This document shows, in pieces, positions 1-7,136 of a stretch of 42,943 nucleotides of DNA. The position numbers and the translations under genes were made by a program. The DNA is taken from positions 1 through 42,943 of the forward strand of contig CAJTWA010000040.1 in assembly GCA_910580195.1 (NCBI GenBank), given 5' to 3'. The notes below the pieces were generated by a model. It was not told where the DNA came from, made no database searches, and saw only the letters and a list, made by a program, of their open reading frames with translations. Numbering within the stretch: the first letter of the stretch is position 1; each line of letters opens with the position of its first letter. The DNA comes from an uncultured Lachnospiraceae bacterium. Its GTDB lineage: Bacteria > Bacillota > Clostridia > Lachnospirales > Lachnospiraceae.

Positions 1-123
1 CTTTCCTGCACTGCTGGGTACTGGCTTATGCTTAGGGGGTCCTTTCCTATGCTGCTGGGTACTAGCTTATGCTTAAGGGCTGCTTTCCTGCGCTGCTGGG
101 TACTGGCTTATTCCTAAGAGCCC
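1..123. repeat. 41-bp tandem repeat, three copies
   Basis: Three head-to-tail copies begin at 1, 42 and 83; each starts CTTTCCT and contains GCTGCTGGGTACT(G/A)GCTTAT. The unit resembles the outer right flank of the structured element at 41287-41463 (ACTGCTGGGTGTTGGCTG), so an element of that family may lie just left of the window. The rest of the stretch up to the first gene end at 224 shows no gene. Confidence 0.8.
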
Positions 124-223
124 TTCTGAGGATGGGCGGCTTATGTTTAGGGATTTCAGCTCTGGCATCCTTGGAGGAAAGGGGGAAATTTAAAGCTTAG
201 GCTTCTGTACCTTTGGGTGGGCT

Positions 224-766
224 TTAAACTGTGATGCTGATTTTTGGGGTTTGGGGCGCTGCGGGGGATGGGATCCCCGTTTGGGAATAGAGGAGGGGCA
301 GGTTCTTTGTGTTGGGGGCGGCTGTGGGGATGGCGGGAAGCCCGGGTTTTTGCTGGGAGGGTTGGGATTGGGCGAGGGCTTTCCCTTGGGGGCTGAGTTC
401 TAGGGTGTCTGGCGCTGGGGCGGTTTCCCCGTCTGGGGTGGTGAACTCTTTTGCGGCAGGATTCCCTTCCTTGGTTTCTTCCAGTTCTTCCAGTTCTTCG
501 TTTTCTTCTCTCCGGCGTTCTATGGCTTTTTCCAGTTCCAGCTTTTCCCGTTCTTTTGCCTCCTTGGCATCCTCTTCCATGCCTTCTTCTGCTTCTGCCT
601 GATATTCCTGGCTTTTTCCTGCAAAGTCGGATACGTACTCCATGGCGCGTTCCATGACGCCTAGGTCGCCCCTGCGCCTTGCGTCCTTGAAAACCCGGAA
701 GGGTACCTTTAGCAGGTTGTGGTTTGTCTGGGCGCCTGTTAAGCCTTCCATTGTTTTGATATGCAT
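224..766 (-). CDS. Hypothetical coiled-coil protein, 180 aa
   Basis: I do not recognise a named family. The start at 766 follows AAGGAG with 7 bases of spacing. The N-terminus (MHIKTMEGLTGAQTNHNLLK, then VPFRVFKDARRRGDLGVMER) looks like a folded, conserved segment. Residues about 55-105 are a Glu/Lys/Arg-rich coiled coil (many EE, EAKEREK and ELEELEE runs), and the last 70 residues are Pro/Ala/Gln-rich low complexity. There is no signal peptide or membrane segment, so it is probably cytoplasmic. It lies 57 bp after the histidine kinase gene on the same strand and may be read through from it. A longer reading frame overlaps it in another phase but is Arg/Pro-rich and has no ribosome site, so I reject that frame. 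Codons use A/C third positions strongly. Confidence 0.7.
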   Translation of the reverse strand: MHIKTMEGLTGAQTNHNLLKVPFRVFKDARRRGDLGVMERAMEYVSDFAGKSQEYQAEAEEGMEEDAKEAKEREKLELEKAIERRREENEELEELEETKEGNPAAKEFTTPDGETAPAPDTLELSPQGKALAQSQPSQQKPGLPAIPTAAPNTKNLPLLYSQTGIPSPAAPQTPKISITV

Positions 767-823
767 AGTTTTTCTCCTTTCCTTGGTTGGTAACCTTCAT
801 TTCGTCAGGGGCAGGGGACGGCT

Positions 824-2197
824 TTAGGGTTTTGTTACAAAAGGCTCCCCGGATGCCATATGCGGGAACGGCAGCAGCACTGAAATGGTAAATACCTGCC
901 CTTCCAGTTCCGTTTGCACTGTCCCGTTGTACTTCTTTGCGGTTTCCAAAATATTGGAAAGGCCAATCCCATGGCTTTCTGGGTTTTCCTTGCCTGTGCG
1001 CTTAATGGCGGCAATGTCTGTCAGGCTTGTGCTGTTCTTGGCCTCCAGCAAAAAGAAAGATTTTTTTACGCCGGACTGGATGGCGATAAATTTTTCTGCT
1101 TCTGAGCTAAGTTTTGCGCAGGATTCAATGGCATTGTCCAGAATATTCCCTATCAGCACGCAGAAATCAAAATCGTCAATCCCGCAGGCGCGTGGGATAT
1201 GCAGATTGGATTCCCAGCGGATGCGGTTTCCTTCTGCCTCCTTCTTTTTCTGGTACAGCAAGGCGTCTGCCACTTGATTCCCAGTGGTTTCCCCGCTTTC
1301 GCAAAGCGCCCCGGCTTCTGACATTTTGCTTAGGTAATCCTCCATTTTTTCCCATTCCTTCTCCCTAAGCAAGCCCCTTAGGCCTATCACGTGGTTTTTC
1401 ATATCATGCCTAAGCCGCTCCATCTGCCGGTATTGGCCTTCCAGCATCCGGTAAGCCGCCACTTGGGACTGGTACTGCTGGCTGCGCTTCTGCTCCCGGT
1501 AAATCCTGTCCATGCCAAAAATATAGAAGCACCCGGCGCACATGCAAGCCAGCGTAACCACAAGGTTGGCGCCATGGCTCAGGAGCTGGTTATAGTACAG
1601 GTTCCACTGATCCTGGCCCCGGAACAAAATTCCCTTTGTGGCTCCCCAGCCCAGCACGTCCAGCAGCGCCGCCATAGCCATCAGGGGAATTGCAGCAACC
1701 AGATACCATTTCTTAGGTTTCCCTTCCAAGACAGGAGCCAGCGGGCGCAGCAGCAGAAAGACAGCCGTGGCCGCTGCTGCGGCCTGCAATGCCAGCGCTG
1801 CACATGTTTCCAAGTTCCCAGAACTGGCAGCGGCTCCTTCCTCCCGCAGGAAAAACAGCCAGACAACAAAAAAAGCCGAACCGGCAAATTCCCGCGCCAG
1901 CTTCAGGGCCAGGTCTAATAATACTGCTGTTAATAGCTTCTGCCCTGCGGCCCCATGGAAAAAGAAAAGAACCAGCCCCAAAAACACCATATGGAAACAT
2001 GCCATCCCAGCCAGATAAGAAATATTTTTGCATACCATATCCCCTGCCGTATAGCTGAAAAATACGAGAACCGGAAATACCTTCCCTGCGCCTTTCGGCC
2101 TTAAGTACGTTTTGCAAAAATGCCACGCCATCCACCCATACCCTGCATTGCAGAGCATGGAAACTAGAAAGAAAAAATTTTCCTGATCCATCCCCAT
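824..2197 (-). CDS. AgrC-like sensor histidine kinase (GHKL ATPase)
   Basis: A membrane sensor that would autophosphorylate and pass phosphate to the LytTR regulator encoded just upstream. The first 230 residues hold about six hydrophobic segments (for example VFPVLVFFSYTAG, MVFLGLVLFFFHG and LVVTLACMCAGCFYIFGM), the polytopic sensor layout of AgrC/ComD-type kinases. A short coiled coil leads to the H-box RLRHDMKNHV (about residue 265), with His as the likely phospho-acceptor. The C-terminal ATPase has an N-box (NILDNAIESC) and a G-box (ESHGIGLSNI), the GHKL pattern. The start is 13 bp after the regulator stop, so the two form an operon. No AgrB or AgrD peptide gene is adjacent, so the ligand is unknown. 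The start could instead be two codons downstream. Confidence 0.9.
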   Translation of the reverse strand: MGMDQENFFFLVSMLCNAGYGWMAWHFCKTYLRPKGAGKVFPVLVFFSYTAGDMVCKNISYLAGMACFHMVFLGLVLFFFHGAAGQKLLTAVLLDLALKLAREFAGSAFFVVWLFFLREEGAAASSGNLETCAALALQAAAAATAVFLLLRPLAPVLEGKPKKWYLVAAIPLMAMAALLDVLGWGATKGILFRGQDQWNLYYNQLLSHGANLVVTLACMCAGCFYIFGMDRIYREQKRSQQYQSQVAAYRMLEGQYRQMERLRHDMKNHVIGLRGLLREKEWEKMEDYLSKMSEAGALCESGETTGNQVADALLYQKKKEAEGNRIRWESNLHIPRACGIDDFDFCVLIGNILDNAIESCAKLSSEAEKFIAIQSGVKKSFFLLEAKNSTSLTDIAAIKRTGKENPESHGIGLSNILETAKKYNGTVQTELEGQVFTISVLLPFPHMASGEPFVTKP

Positions 2198-2210
2198 CCC
2201 CCATTCCTTT

Positions 2211-2927
2211 TCAGATAAGCCCTCCGTTTTTTTTCATGTACTCCAAAAGTTCCCTGCAAAAGCCATCGTACCTGCGTTTTGCAATGGCAATTGTTTCCCC
2301 ATGGTCCAGCACAAGTTCCTGGCGGGTGTAGCTTTTGACATAGGCAAGGTTCACCAGATAGCTTTTGTGGCACCGGAAAAACCCTTTTCCCTGCAGCTGG
2401 CGTTCTAATGCCCCAATCTGCCCATAGAACTGGCAGATCCCTTCCGGCTGGTGGGCATAGGCTACCCTGCCCCTGATTTCAAAATAGTAAATGCCTGACA
2501 GGAACAGCTTTACCTTCTGCCGGCCGCTGTCTACCATAAGGAACTCACTGGGCTGCCTTTTGATTTTCTGCACTGCCTGCTGCAGGGCTCTTTTTAGCCT
2601 TTTTTCTTCAATTGGCTTTACCAGATACCAGAAGGGCTCGGCTTCATACGCATCAAATACGTATTCCCTGCTGGATGAGATAAAGACCAAAAGCCCGCAG
2701 AATTGCTGTTCCCGGAACAATTCCGCTGTCTGCATCCCGTCCAGCCCCTGCATCATAATGTCCAAAAATACAAGGTCAAACTGGCTGGATGCCTGTAAAA
2801 GTTCCCGCCCGCTGTTAAACTGGCAGATATGGCAGGGCATGTGAAGTTCCCCCAAGGCTGATTCTATTTGTTTTGCAATCTGGCTGCAAACTAAAATTTC
2901 ATCATCGCATACTGCTATGGAAAGCAT
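2211..2927 (-). CDS. LytTR-type response regulator (AgrA-like)
   Basis: DNA-binding response regulator, partner of the downstream AgrC-like kinase. Residues 1-120 are a receiver domain with acidic pocket CDDE (8-10), phospho-acceptor Asp56 in LVFLDIMMQG, and Lys in the YLVKPIE motif near residue 105. The C-terminal 110 residues are a LytTR DNA-binding domain (FEIRGRVAYAH, then FFRCHKSYLVNLAYVKSY), which binds imperfect direct repeats near promoters. The start is supported by AAGGAGG six bases upstream, inside GGAGGGCGCCATG; the same string precedes the OmpR-type regulator start at 18877. The gene is first in a regulator-kinase operon. Its target genes cannot be told from the sequence. Confidence 0.93.
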   Translation of the reverse strand: MLSIAVCDDEILVCSQIAKQIESALGELHMPCHICQFNSGRELLQASSQFDLVFLDIMMQGLDGMQTAELFREQQFCGLLVFISSSREYVFDAYEAEPFWYLVKPIEEKRLKRALQQAVQKIKRQPSEFLMVDSGRQKVKLFLSGIYYFEIRGRVAYAHQPEGICQFYGQIGALERQLQGKGFFRCHKSYLVNLAYVKSYTRQELVLDHGETIAIAKRRYDGFCRELLEYMKKNGGLI

Positions 2928-3101
2928 GGCGCCCTCCTTTCTTCCGCTTGCAGGGGCGGGATGCCCTGCTTTATTGTTTTTATTATTATCGGCAGGTATG
3001 GGGAAAAATTTCTGCTGTTGTATGGAACGGCCAGATTTGTGCTATGAGCGGGAAGTTTTCCTATCCCTTGGGCTGCCCCGCGAAAAATAACAAGGGAACA
3101 A

Positions 3102-3188
3102 GCCAAGGAATAACAAGAGCCAGGCTTGGAAAAACTTGTAATAGCAAAAAGCCAAGGAATAACAAGGGCCAGGCTTGGAAAAACTTGT
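3102..3188. repeat. 49-bp tandem repeat downstream of the FlxA-like gene
   Basis: Two 38-bp copies (3102-3139 and 3151-3188), starting GCCAAGGAATAACAAG and 49 bp apart, differ by one base; a partial third copy lies near 3085. The second copy supplies one arm of the hairpin at 3168-3202. Confidence 0.8.
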
Positions 3189-3202
3189 TTCCGAAACCTG
3201 GC
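3168..3202 (-). terminator. Hairpin after the FlxA-like gene, possible terminator
   Basis: GCCAGG pairs with CCTGGC, with a further inner GGAAA/TTTCC pairing. It starts 14 bp past the gene stop. The minus-strand downstream sequence is only moderately T-rich, so it is a weak intrinsic terminator at best. Confidence 0.45.
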
Positions 3203-3215
3203 TATCCTTATTCTT

Positions 3216-3941
3216 TTACAGATAAATGTCAATGGAAGGCTGGTTCCGGATTCCCGGAGCGTCCTTATTTTCTTGTTCCTCCTCTTTCTGCTTGGCCTTC
3301 CCATCTTCTGTTTCTTTCCTGCTGGCTGCTTCTGGCTCTTCCCTTGCCTGTGCATCTTTGATTTCTTTATTTGCTGCGCCCAGCGTATCAATCTGGGAGG
3401 CCTTCGCATCCTCTGCCCGCTGCTGGGTTTTTGCCAGCTCTTCCTCTTTGGCTGCCACATCTGCCCCCAGCGCCTTATCCTGCTTAATCTCTGTTTTCAG
3501 GATAGCTGCCCTGTTTTCCATGCCAGATACGGCGCTGCCCTGCACCTGAGCCTGCTTGGCAGCGGCATCCGCAGAAACCATGGCTTCCATAGCCCCTTTG
3601 GAAAGGCCGGGATTTTCCGCCCCGCCTTTGGAGCCCTGTTTTTTCCTGCCCGCGGAATCCGCCGGGCTGCTTTCCTGCTTCTTCTTTGCATTGGCTGCCT
3701 CCCTGCGCTGTTCTATCTGGTGCTGCCGCAGCTGGTTATTTAAATCGCTGATTTCCTGCATGAGTTCTTGGCGTTTCTTCCGCTTTTCCTCCATATCCAT
3801 TTCTTGGTTGGAAGAAAGGTTCTGGAGTTCCTTCTGCTTATTGGCAATCTGCTTTTGGATGCTCCTGCTCACGCTGTCTTCCTGCTGCATAACCCTAGCG
3901 CCCTGATTCGGGGCTGCCCCGCTGATACCTCCTATTTTCAT
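3216..3941 (-). CDS. FlxA-like coiled-coil protein, 241 aa
   Basis: Probable member of the FlxA-like family of small helical proteins; the biochemical role is unknown. I chose ATG 3941 because CAGGAGG stands 8 bases before it and the protein then opens MKIGGISGAAPNQG; an ATG 30 bases earlier has no ribosome site. Residues about 25-85 form a coiled coil with the family-like stretch SIQKQIANKQKELQNLSSN and QEISDLNNQLRQHQIEQRRE. The rest is Ala/Lys/Glu/Gln-rich helix and low complexity, ending in a short SIDIYL tail. No signal peptide or membrane segment is seen. It stands alone between the two-component operon and the LytTR-DUF3021 operon on the same strand. Confidence 0.7.
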   Translation of the reverse strand: MKIGGISGAAPNQGARVMQQEDSVSRSIQKQIANKQKELQNLSSNQEMDMEEKRKKRQELMQEISDLNNQLRQHQIEQRREAANAKKKQESSPADSAGRKKQGSKGGAENPGLSKGAMEAMVSADAAAKQAQVQGSAVSGMENRAAILKTEIKQDKALGADVAAKEEELAKTQQRAEDAKASQIDTLGAANKEIKDAQAREEPEAASRKETEDGKAKQKEEEQENKDAPGIRNQPSIDIYL

Positions 3942-4062
3942 CCTGATAACCTCCTGTCCTGTTCCTTGCAATCCATTTCTTGCTGTCCCAAACCATTGCG
4001 CACCTATGGTACGGTATGATTTGTATGGTATCTCGGAACAGGATAGGCCAAAGGTGAGGGAA

Positions 4063-4250
4063 GTGTTTTGAAACGCCTATTTTCTGTTGTAAATAGTATC
4101 AGGCGCACTGTGCCATCCATTTTTCTGTTGTAAATGGCATCAGGCGCACTGTTCCATCCATTTCCCTGTTGCAAATGGTATCCAGCGCACTGTGCCATCC
4201 ATTTTCCTGTTGCAAATGGTATCCAAGCGTACTGTTCCATTCATATTCCT
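4063..4250. repeat. 41-bp tandem repeat, about 4.5 copies
   Basis: CGCACTGT(G/T)CCATCCATTT recurs at 4104, 4145 and 4186, with a diverged copy at 4228 and a partial one before 4104. On the minus strand each unit contains CCATTT...AAATGG, a 6-bp inverted repeat that could fold as a small hairpin. The array starts just past the 3' end of the DUF3021 gene (4267). Confidence 0.85.
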
Positions 4251-4266
4251 AAGCAGCGTACCGGCA

Positions 4267-4728
4267 TTATGATGCTGTGCGGCCCTCCCGGTCAAGCTCC
4301 CGCAGCCTTTGGTTGATCTTTTTCGCGTCATTCCGGTTAAACAGGTAGAAACAAAGCCAGATTACCATGAAAATGGCGCATGAAGACAAAAATTGCAGGG
4401 CAGTAAAAAATCCCCTGTCTGGGTGAAAAGGAATCCACCCCAAATAAATACCAGCAGGGAAGAACACGCCCATCCCAATACAGAAATGTATGGCTACTTT
4501 CCAAAAAACAGAAGGGCGTTCCCATTGGTAAACAACCGACGTGCCGCCGCAGGCAACGCCGATTACCATGGCGCCTATGGACTGCCTTGTAAAGTCCTTA
4601 AAGATTAGCATCAGCAGCTCTTCCCCGCCAAAAGCGGCATAAGATAGGCACATCACCACAAAAAAAGTACAGCCTGTAGAAATACCAAACAGCAGGTATT
4701 TCACCAATAATTTCACCGTATGTTTCAT
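4267..4728 (-). CDS. DUF3021 family membrane protein
   Basis: A 153-residue integral membrane protein with four hydrophobic segments (LLFGISTGCTFFVVMCLSYAAF, SIGAMVIGVACGGTSVVYQW, VAIHFCIGMGVFFPAGIYLG, FLSSCAIFMVIWLCFYLF) and a charged C-terminal tail. DUF3021 proteins are usually encoded with a stand-alone LytTR regulator and are thought to restrain it at the membrane; that role is inferred from the family. Here the start codon overlaps the stop of the upstream LytTR gene (ATGA), so the two are translationally coupled. Both face away from the ABC exporter at 5.4-7.0 kb, a common arrangement in Firmicutes. Confidence 0.88.
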   Translation of the reverse strand: MKHTVKLLVKYLLFGISTGCTFFVVMCLSYAAFGGEELLMLIFKDFTRQSIGAMVIGVACGGTSVVYQWERPSVFWKVAIHFCIGMGVFFPAGIYLGWIPFHPDRGFFTALQFLSSCAIFMVIWLCFYLFNRNDAKKINQRLRELDREGRTAS

Positions 4729-5174
4729 TTTAACCCCAACCTTTCCTTGAAATTTTTGCGGAAACTTCTGGAAATATAATCTGTAACGCCGTTTTTCATT
4801 ACCAGTTCCATTGTCCCATTGAAGCTTGCTTCTACATGACCGATTTGGCTGATATTTGCAATCGCTGATTTTGAAATGCGCACAAAACTGCCATCCAGCA
4901 TGGTTTCCAGCTCGTATAACGGCTTATCTAACACATACCTGTTTTTCCGCTTATCATAACATACAATTTCCCTGCCTTCGGTACGCACCAATGCGATATC
5001 CTCTGGCTTGACAAAATAAGTTTTCCTGTCTTTTGCCGCAAACAATGTCTGGGAATTTATGTTTTCTTTTTCCAGCATGGAAATAATTGCTGCTACTGTT
5101 TCTGTCATTTGGCTGATGTGGAGAACTGCATAGGGTTCCTTATAGTCAGCGCTTATTTTACATTCCACTCTCAT
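4725..5174 (-). CDS. LytTR DNA-binding regulator
   Basis: A 149-residue transcription regulator with no receiver domain. Residues about 50-145 are a LytTR domain (TYFVKPEDIALVRTEGREIVCY, then GSFVRISKSAIANISQIGHVEA). ATG 5174 follows GGAAGGAGGG with 5 bases of spacing; a start 11 codons earlier has no ribosome site. It is the first gene of a two-gene operon with the DUF3021 membrane protein and is divergent from the ABC exporter, so its likely target is the shared 260-bp intergenic region. No kinase is attached; its activity probably depends on the membrane partner. Confidence 0.9.
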   Translation of the reverse strand: MRVECKISADYKEPYAVLHISQMTETVAAIISMLEKENINSQTLFAAKDRKTYFVKPEDIALVRTEGREIVCYDKRKNRYVLDKPLYELETMLDGSFVRISKSAIANISQIGHVEASFNGTMELVMKNGVTDYISRSFRKNFKERLGLK

Positions 5175-5432
5175 AGTGTCCCTCCTTCCGTTATTATAGC
5201 ACAGCAAGGAGGCAAGGCGCGTGCATTTCAGACACGGATTCCGGCCTTTTGCACATGGCAGGGCGCCGCTTCGCCCAGCCCTGTTGTATCCTCTTAGGAA
5301 CCATTGTAAAATAGCACTAACTTAAGGCACGGCAGGATTCCAATAAAAACGAATTTTGCATTGCAGTTTGTGCCCAAGTAAACAGAAAGAAATGGCTAGC
5401 TTTTCATTATTATTTGCATTTGAAAGAAAGGA

Positions 5433-6218
5433 ATGATGATCCTTATGCCGCAAACAATTGTACAAGTGGAAAACCTGAATCTGTCATACAAAAACCTGCA
5501 CGCAGTCCAAAACGTTTCCTTTTCCCTAAAATCTGGGGAAATTTTGGCTGTCATTGGGCCAAACGGCTCTGGAAAAACCTCTACGGTGGAGTGTATTGAG
5601 GGCTTACGGAACCCAGACAGCGGCTTGGTACGTGTTTTTGGGAAGGACCCTTGGCTGCACCGCAGTGAAATATACAAGGAAATGGGCGTACAACTGCAGG
5701 AAACAGAATATCCTGCAAAAATCAGGGTAGCGGAACTATGCAGGCTATTTGCCAGTTTCTACGAAAGGCCAGCGGACTGGGAATTATTGCTGGCGCAGCT
5801 TGGGCTGGATGGAAAAAGGAAATGCCCGGCCCACAATCTCTCCGGCGGCGAAAAGCAGCGGCTGTCCATCCTGCTGTCCCTGATGGGGCGGCCAAAACTT
5901 TTAGTTCTGGATGAACTAACCACAGGGCTTGACCCGGAGGTAAGGCAGAATATGTGGGTTAGCTTTGGAAATATCAGGAAAGGCGGCGTAGCAGTCCTTA
6001 TGGTTTCCCACTATCTGGACGAAGTGGAAGCCCTTGCAGATAAAATCCTCTATTTAGAAAAAGGGAAGCAGCAATTTTTCGGGACGCTGCAGGGGTTCCG
6101 GGAATATGTAAAAAGCCGGGTTCCCTCACATGCATGGGAAGAAAATTTATCTTTGGAAAAGCTCTACTTAATGGCTGCACCGAAAACAGAAGGGCTTACC
6201 ATGGAAGGGATACTGTAA
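5433..6218 (+). CDS. ABC transporter ATP-binding protein
   Basis: Nucleotide-binding subunit of an ABC-2 type exporter. Walker A is GPNGSGKTS, the signature is LSGGEKQRLS, Walker B is LLVLDE followed by TTGLDP, and the H-loop is VSHYLDE. At about 260 residues it has the normal length for the drug/bacteriocin-type ABC-2 ATPases. Three starts are possible: ATGs at 5433, 5436 and 5445. AAAGGA lies directly before the first, so 5436 or 5445 (MPQTIVQVENL) is more likely. The permease gene follows within 25 bp. The divergent LytTR-DUF3021 pair suggests regulated expression, perhaps in response to a membrane or peptide stress. Confidence 0.93.
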   Translation: MMILMPQTIVQVENLNLSYKNLHAVQNVSFSLKSGEILAVIGPNGSGKTSTVECIEGLRNPDSGLVRVFGKDPWLHRSEIYKEMGVQLQETEYPAKIRVAELCRLFASFYERPADWELLLAQLGLDGKRKCPAHNLSGGEKQRLSILLSLMGRPKLLVLDELTTGLDPEVRQNMWVSFGNIRKGGVAVLMVSHYLDEVEALADKILYLEKGKQQFFGTLQGFREYVKSRVPSHAWEENLSLEKLYLMAAPKTEGLTMEGIL

Positions 6219-6242
6219 AAATGAAAGGAATGGTTGGTTATT

Positions 6243-6995
6243 ATGAAAGGATTTTTCGTTTTATGCAAAATGCAGCTGTGGCTGTTTACAAGGGATTTTT
6301 TTAGTTTTTTCTTCGCCCTTGTGTTTCCGGTGCTGATGCTTTTTCTGTTCGGCAGCATTTTCGGGAATGTGCCGGTTTATGAAGGGGCAGACGCCAAAAT
6401 CATGGATTTGTCCGTGCCGGCATACGCCGTCATGGTAATAGGCGTTACGGGCTTAATGTCCTTGCCCCTGACTTTAGCAGGTTATAAAGAGAAAAAAATC
6501 TATAAGCGGTTTGACGCTACCCCGGCCGGGAAGAAAAGCATTATGCTGGCGCAGGTATTGGCCAACTTTATCATGACGCTGGCTGGCATTTCCATCTTAT
6601 TGGCAGCCGGAAAACTTTTTTACCAGATACAGATAAAGGGCGGTTTTTTTCCTATTTCCATCAGCATATTTTTTTCCATTGCCGCCATGTTTTCCATGGG
6701 GTTCCTTTTCACGGCTGTCTGTAAAGATTTGAAGGGCACAACGCTGCTTTGCTACCTCTGCTATTTTATGATGCTGTTCCTTTCCGGCGCAACCATGCCC
6801 GATGCCATGTTTCCTGATACGCTCAAAAAAATTTCCAGTTTATTGCCCATCTCTTATGCCGTTGACCTTATGCAGGGGATTTTTGCCGGGGACAGCCTCC
6901 GCCTGCATGGGAAGGAATTGCTGGTCCTTGGCGTATTAGCGGGGGTATGCACGGCTGCTGGCGCAATGTTATACCGGAAGAAGGATTGGGCGTAA
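6243..6995 (+). CDS. ABC-2 type permease
   Basis: Membrane subunit partnering the ATPase upstream. It has six hydrophobic stretches: an N-terminal helix (FFSFFFALVFPVLMLFLFGSIFG), a central set (AVMVIGVTGLMSLPLTLAGY, IMTLAGISILLAAGKLFY, ISIFFSIAAMFSMGFLF, LLCYLCYFMMLFLSG) and a C-terminal helix before LYRKKDWA. The charged motif YKEKKIYKRFDATPAGKKSIM is typical of ABC-2 permeases. An in-frame TTG at 6234 sits closer to the AAAGGA box, so the true start may be three codons upstream. The last ten codons are part of a 66-bp tandem repeat that continues past the stop, so each copy re-encodes MLYRKKDWA and a stop. Confidence 0.92.
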   Translation: MKGFFVLCKMQLWLFTRDFFSFFFALVFPVLMLFLFGSIFGNVPVYEGADAKIMDLSVPAYAVMVIGVTGLMSLPLTLAGYKEKKIYKRFDATPAGKKSIMLAQVLANFIMTLAGISILLAAGKLFYQIQIKGGFFPISISIFFSIAAMFSMGFLFTAVCKDLKGTTLLCYLCYFMMLFLSGATMPDAMFPDTLKKISSLLPISYAVDLMQGIFAGDSLRLHGKELLVLGVLAGVCTAAGAMLYRKKDWA

Positions 6996-7133
6996 AGGCT
7001 ATCGCCGTCTGCATGATTATCTGTTTCAGCAATGTTATACCGGAAGAAAGATTGGGCGTAAAGGCTATCGCCGTCTGCATGATTATCTGTTTCAGCAATG
7101 TTATACCGGAAGAAGGATTGGGCGTAAAGGAGA
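6963..7133. repeat. 66-bp tandem repeat from the permease 3' end
   Basis: Copies begin at 6963, 7029 and 7095, opening GCAATGTTATACCGGAAGAA; the first lies inside the permease gene and covers its stop codon. The third is partial and runs up to the 3' end of the convergent helicase gene. Copies are nearly identical, implying recent duplication. Confidence 0.92.
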
Positions 7134-7136
7134 TTA

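Noticed and set aside
1..123. CRISPR array from regularly spaced repeats
   Set aside because: The copies are contiguous, with no unique spacers, and no cas genes are present. The same holds for the other tandem arrays.
156..800. A 214-residue reading frame overlapping the first gene
   Set aside because: It is Arg/Pro-rich and lacks a ribosome site, while the overlapping 180-residue frame has a good AAGGAG site and a protein-like N-terminus.
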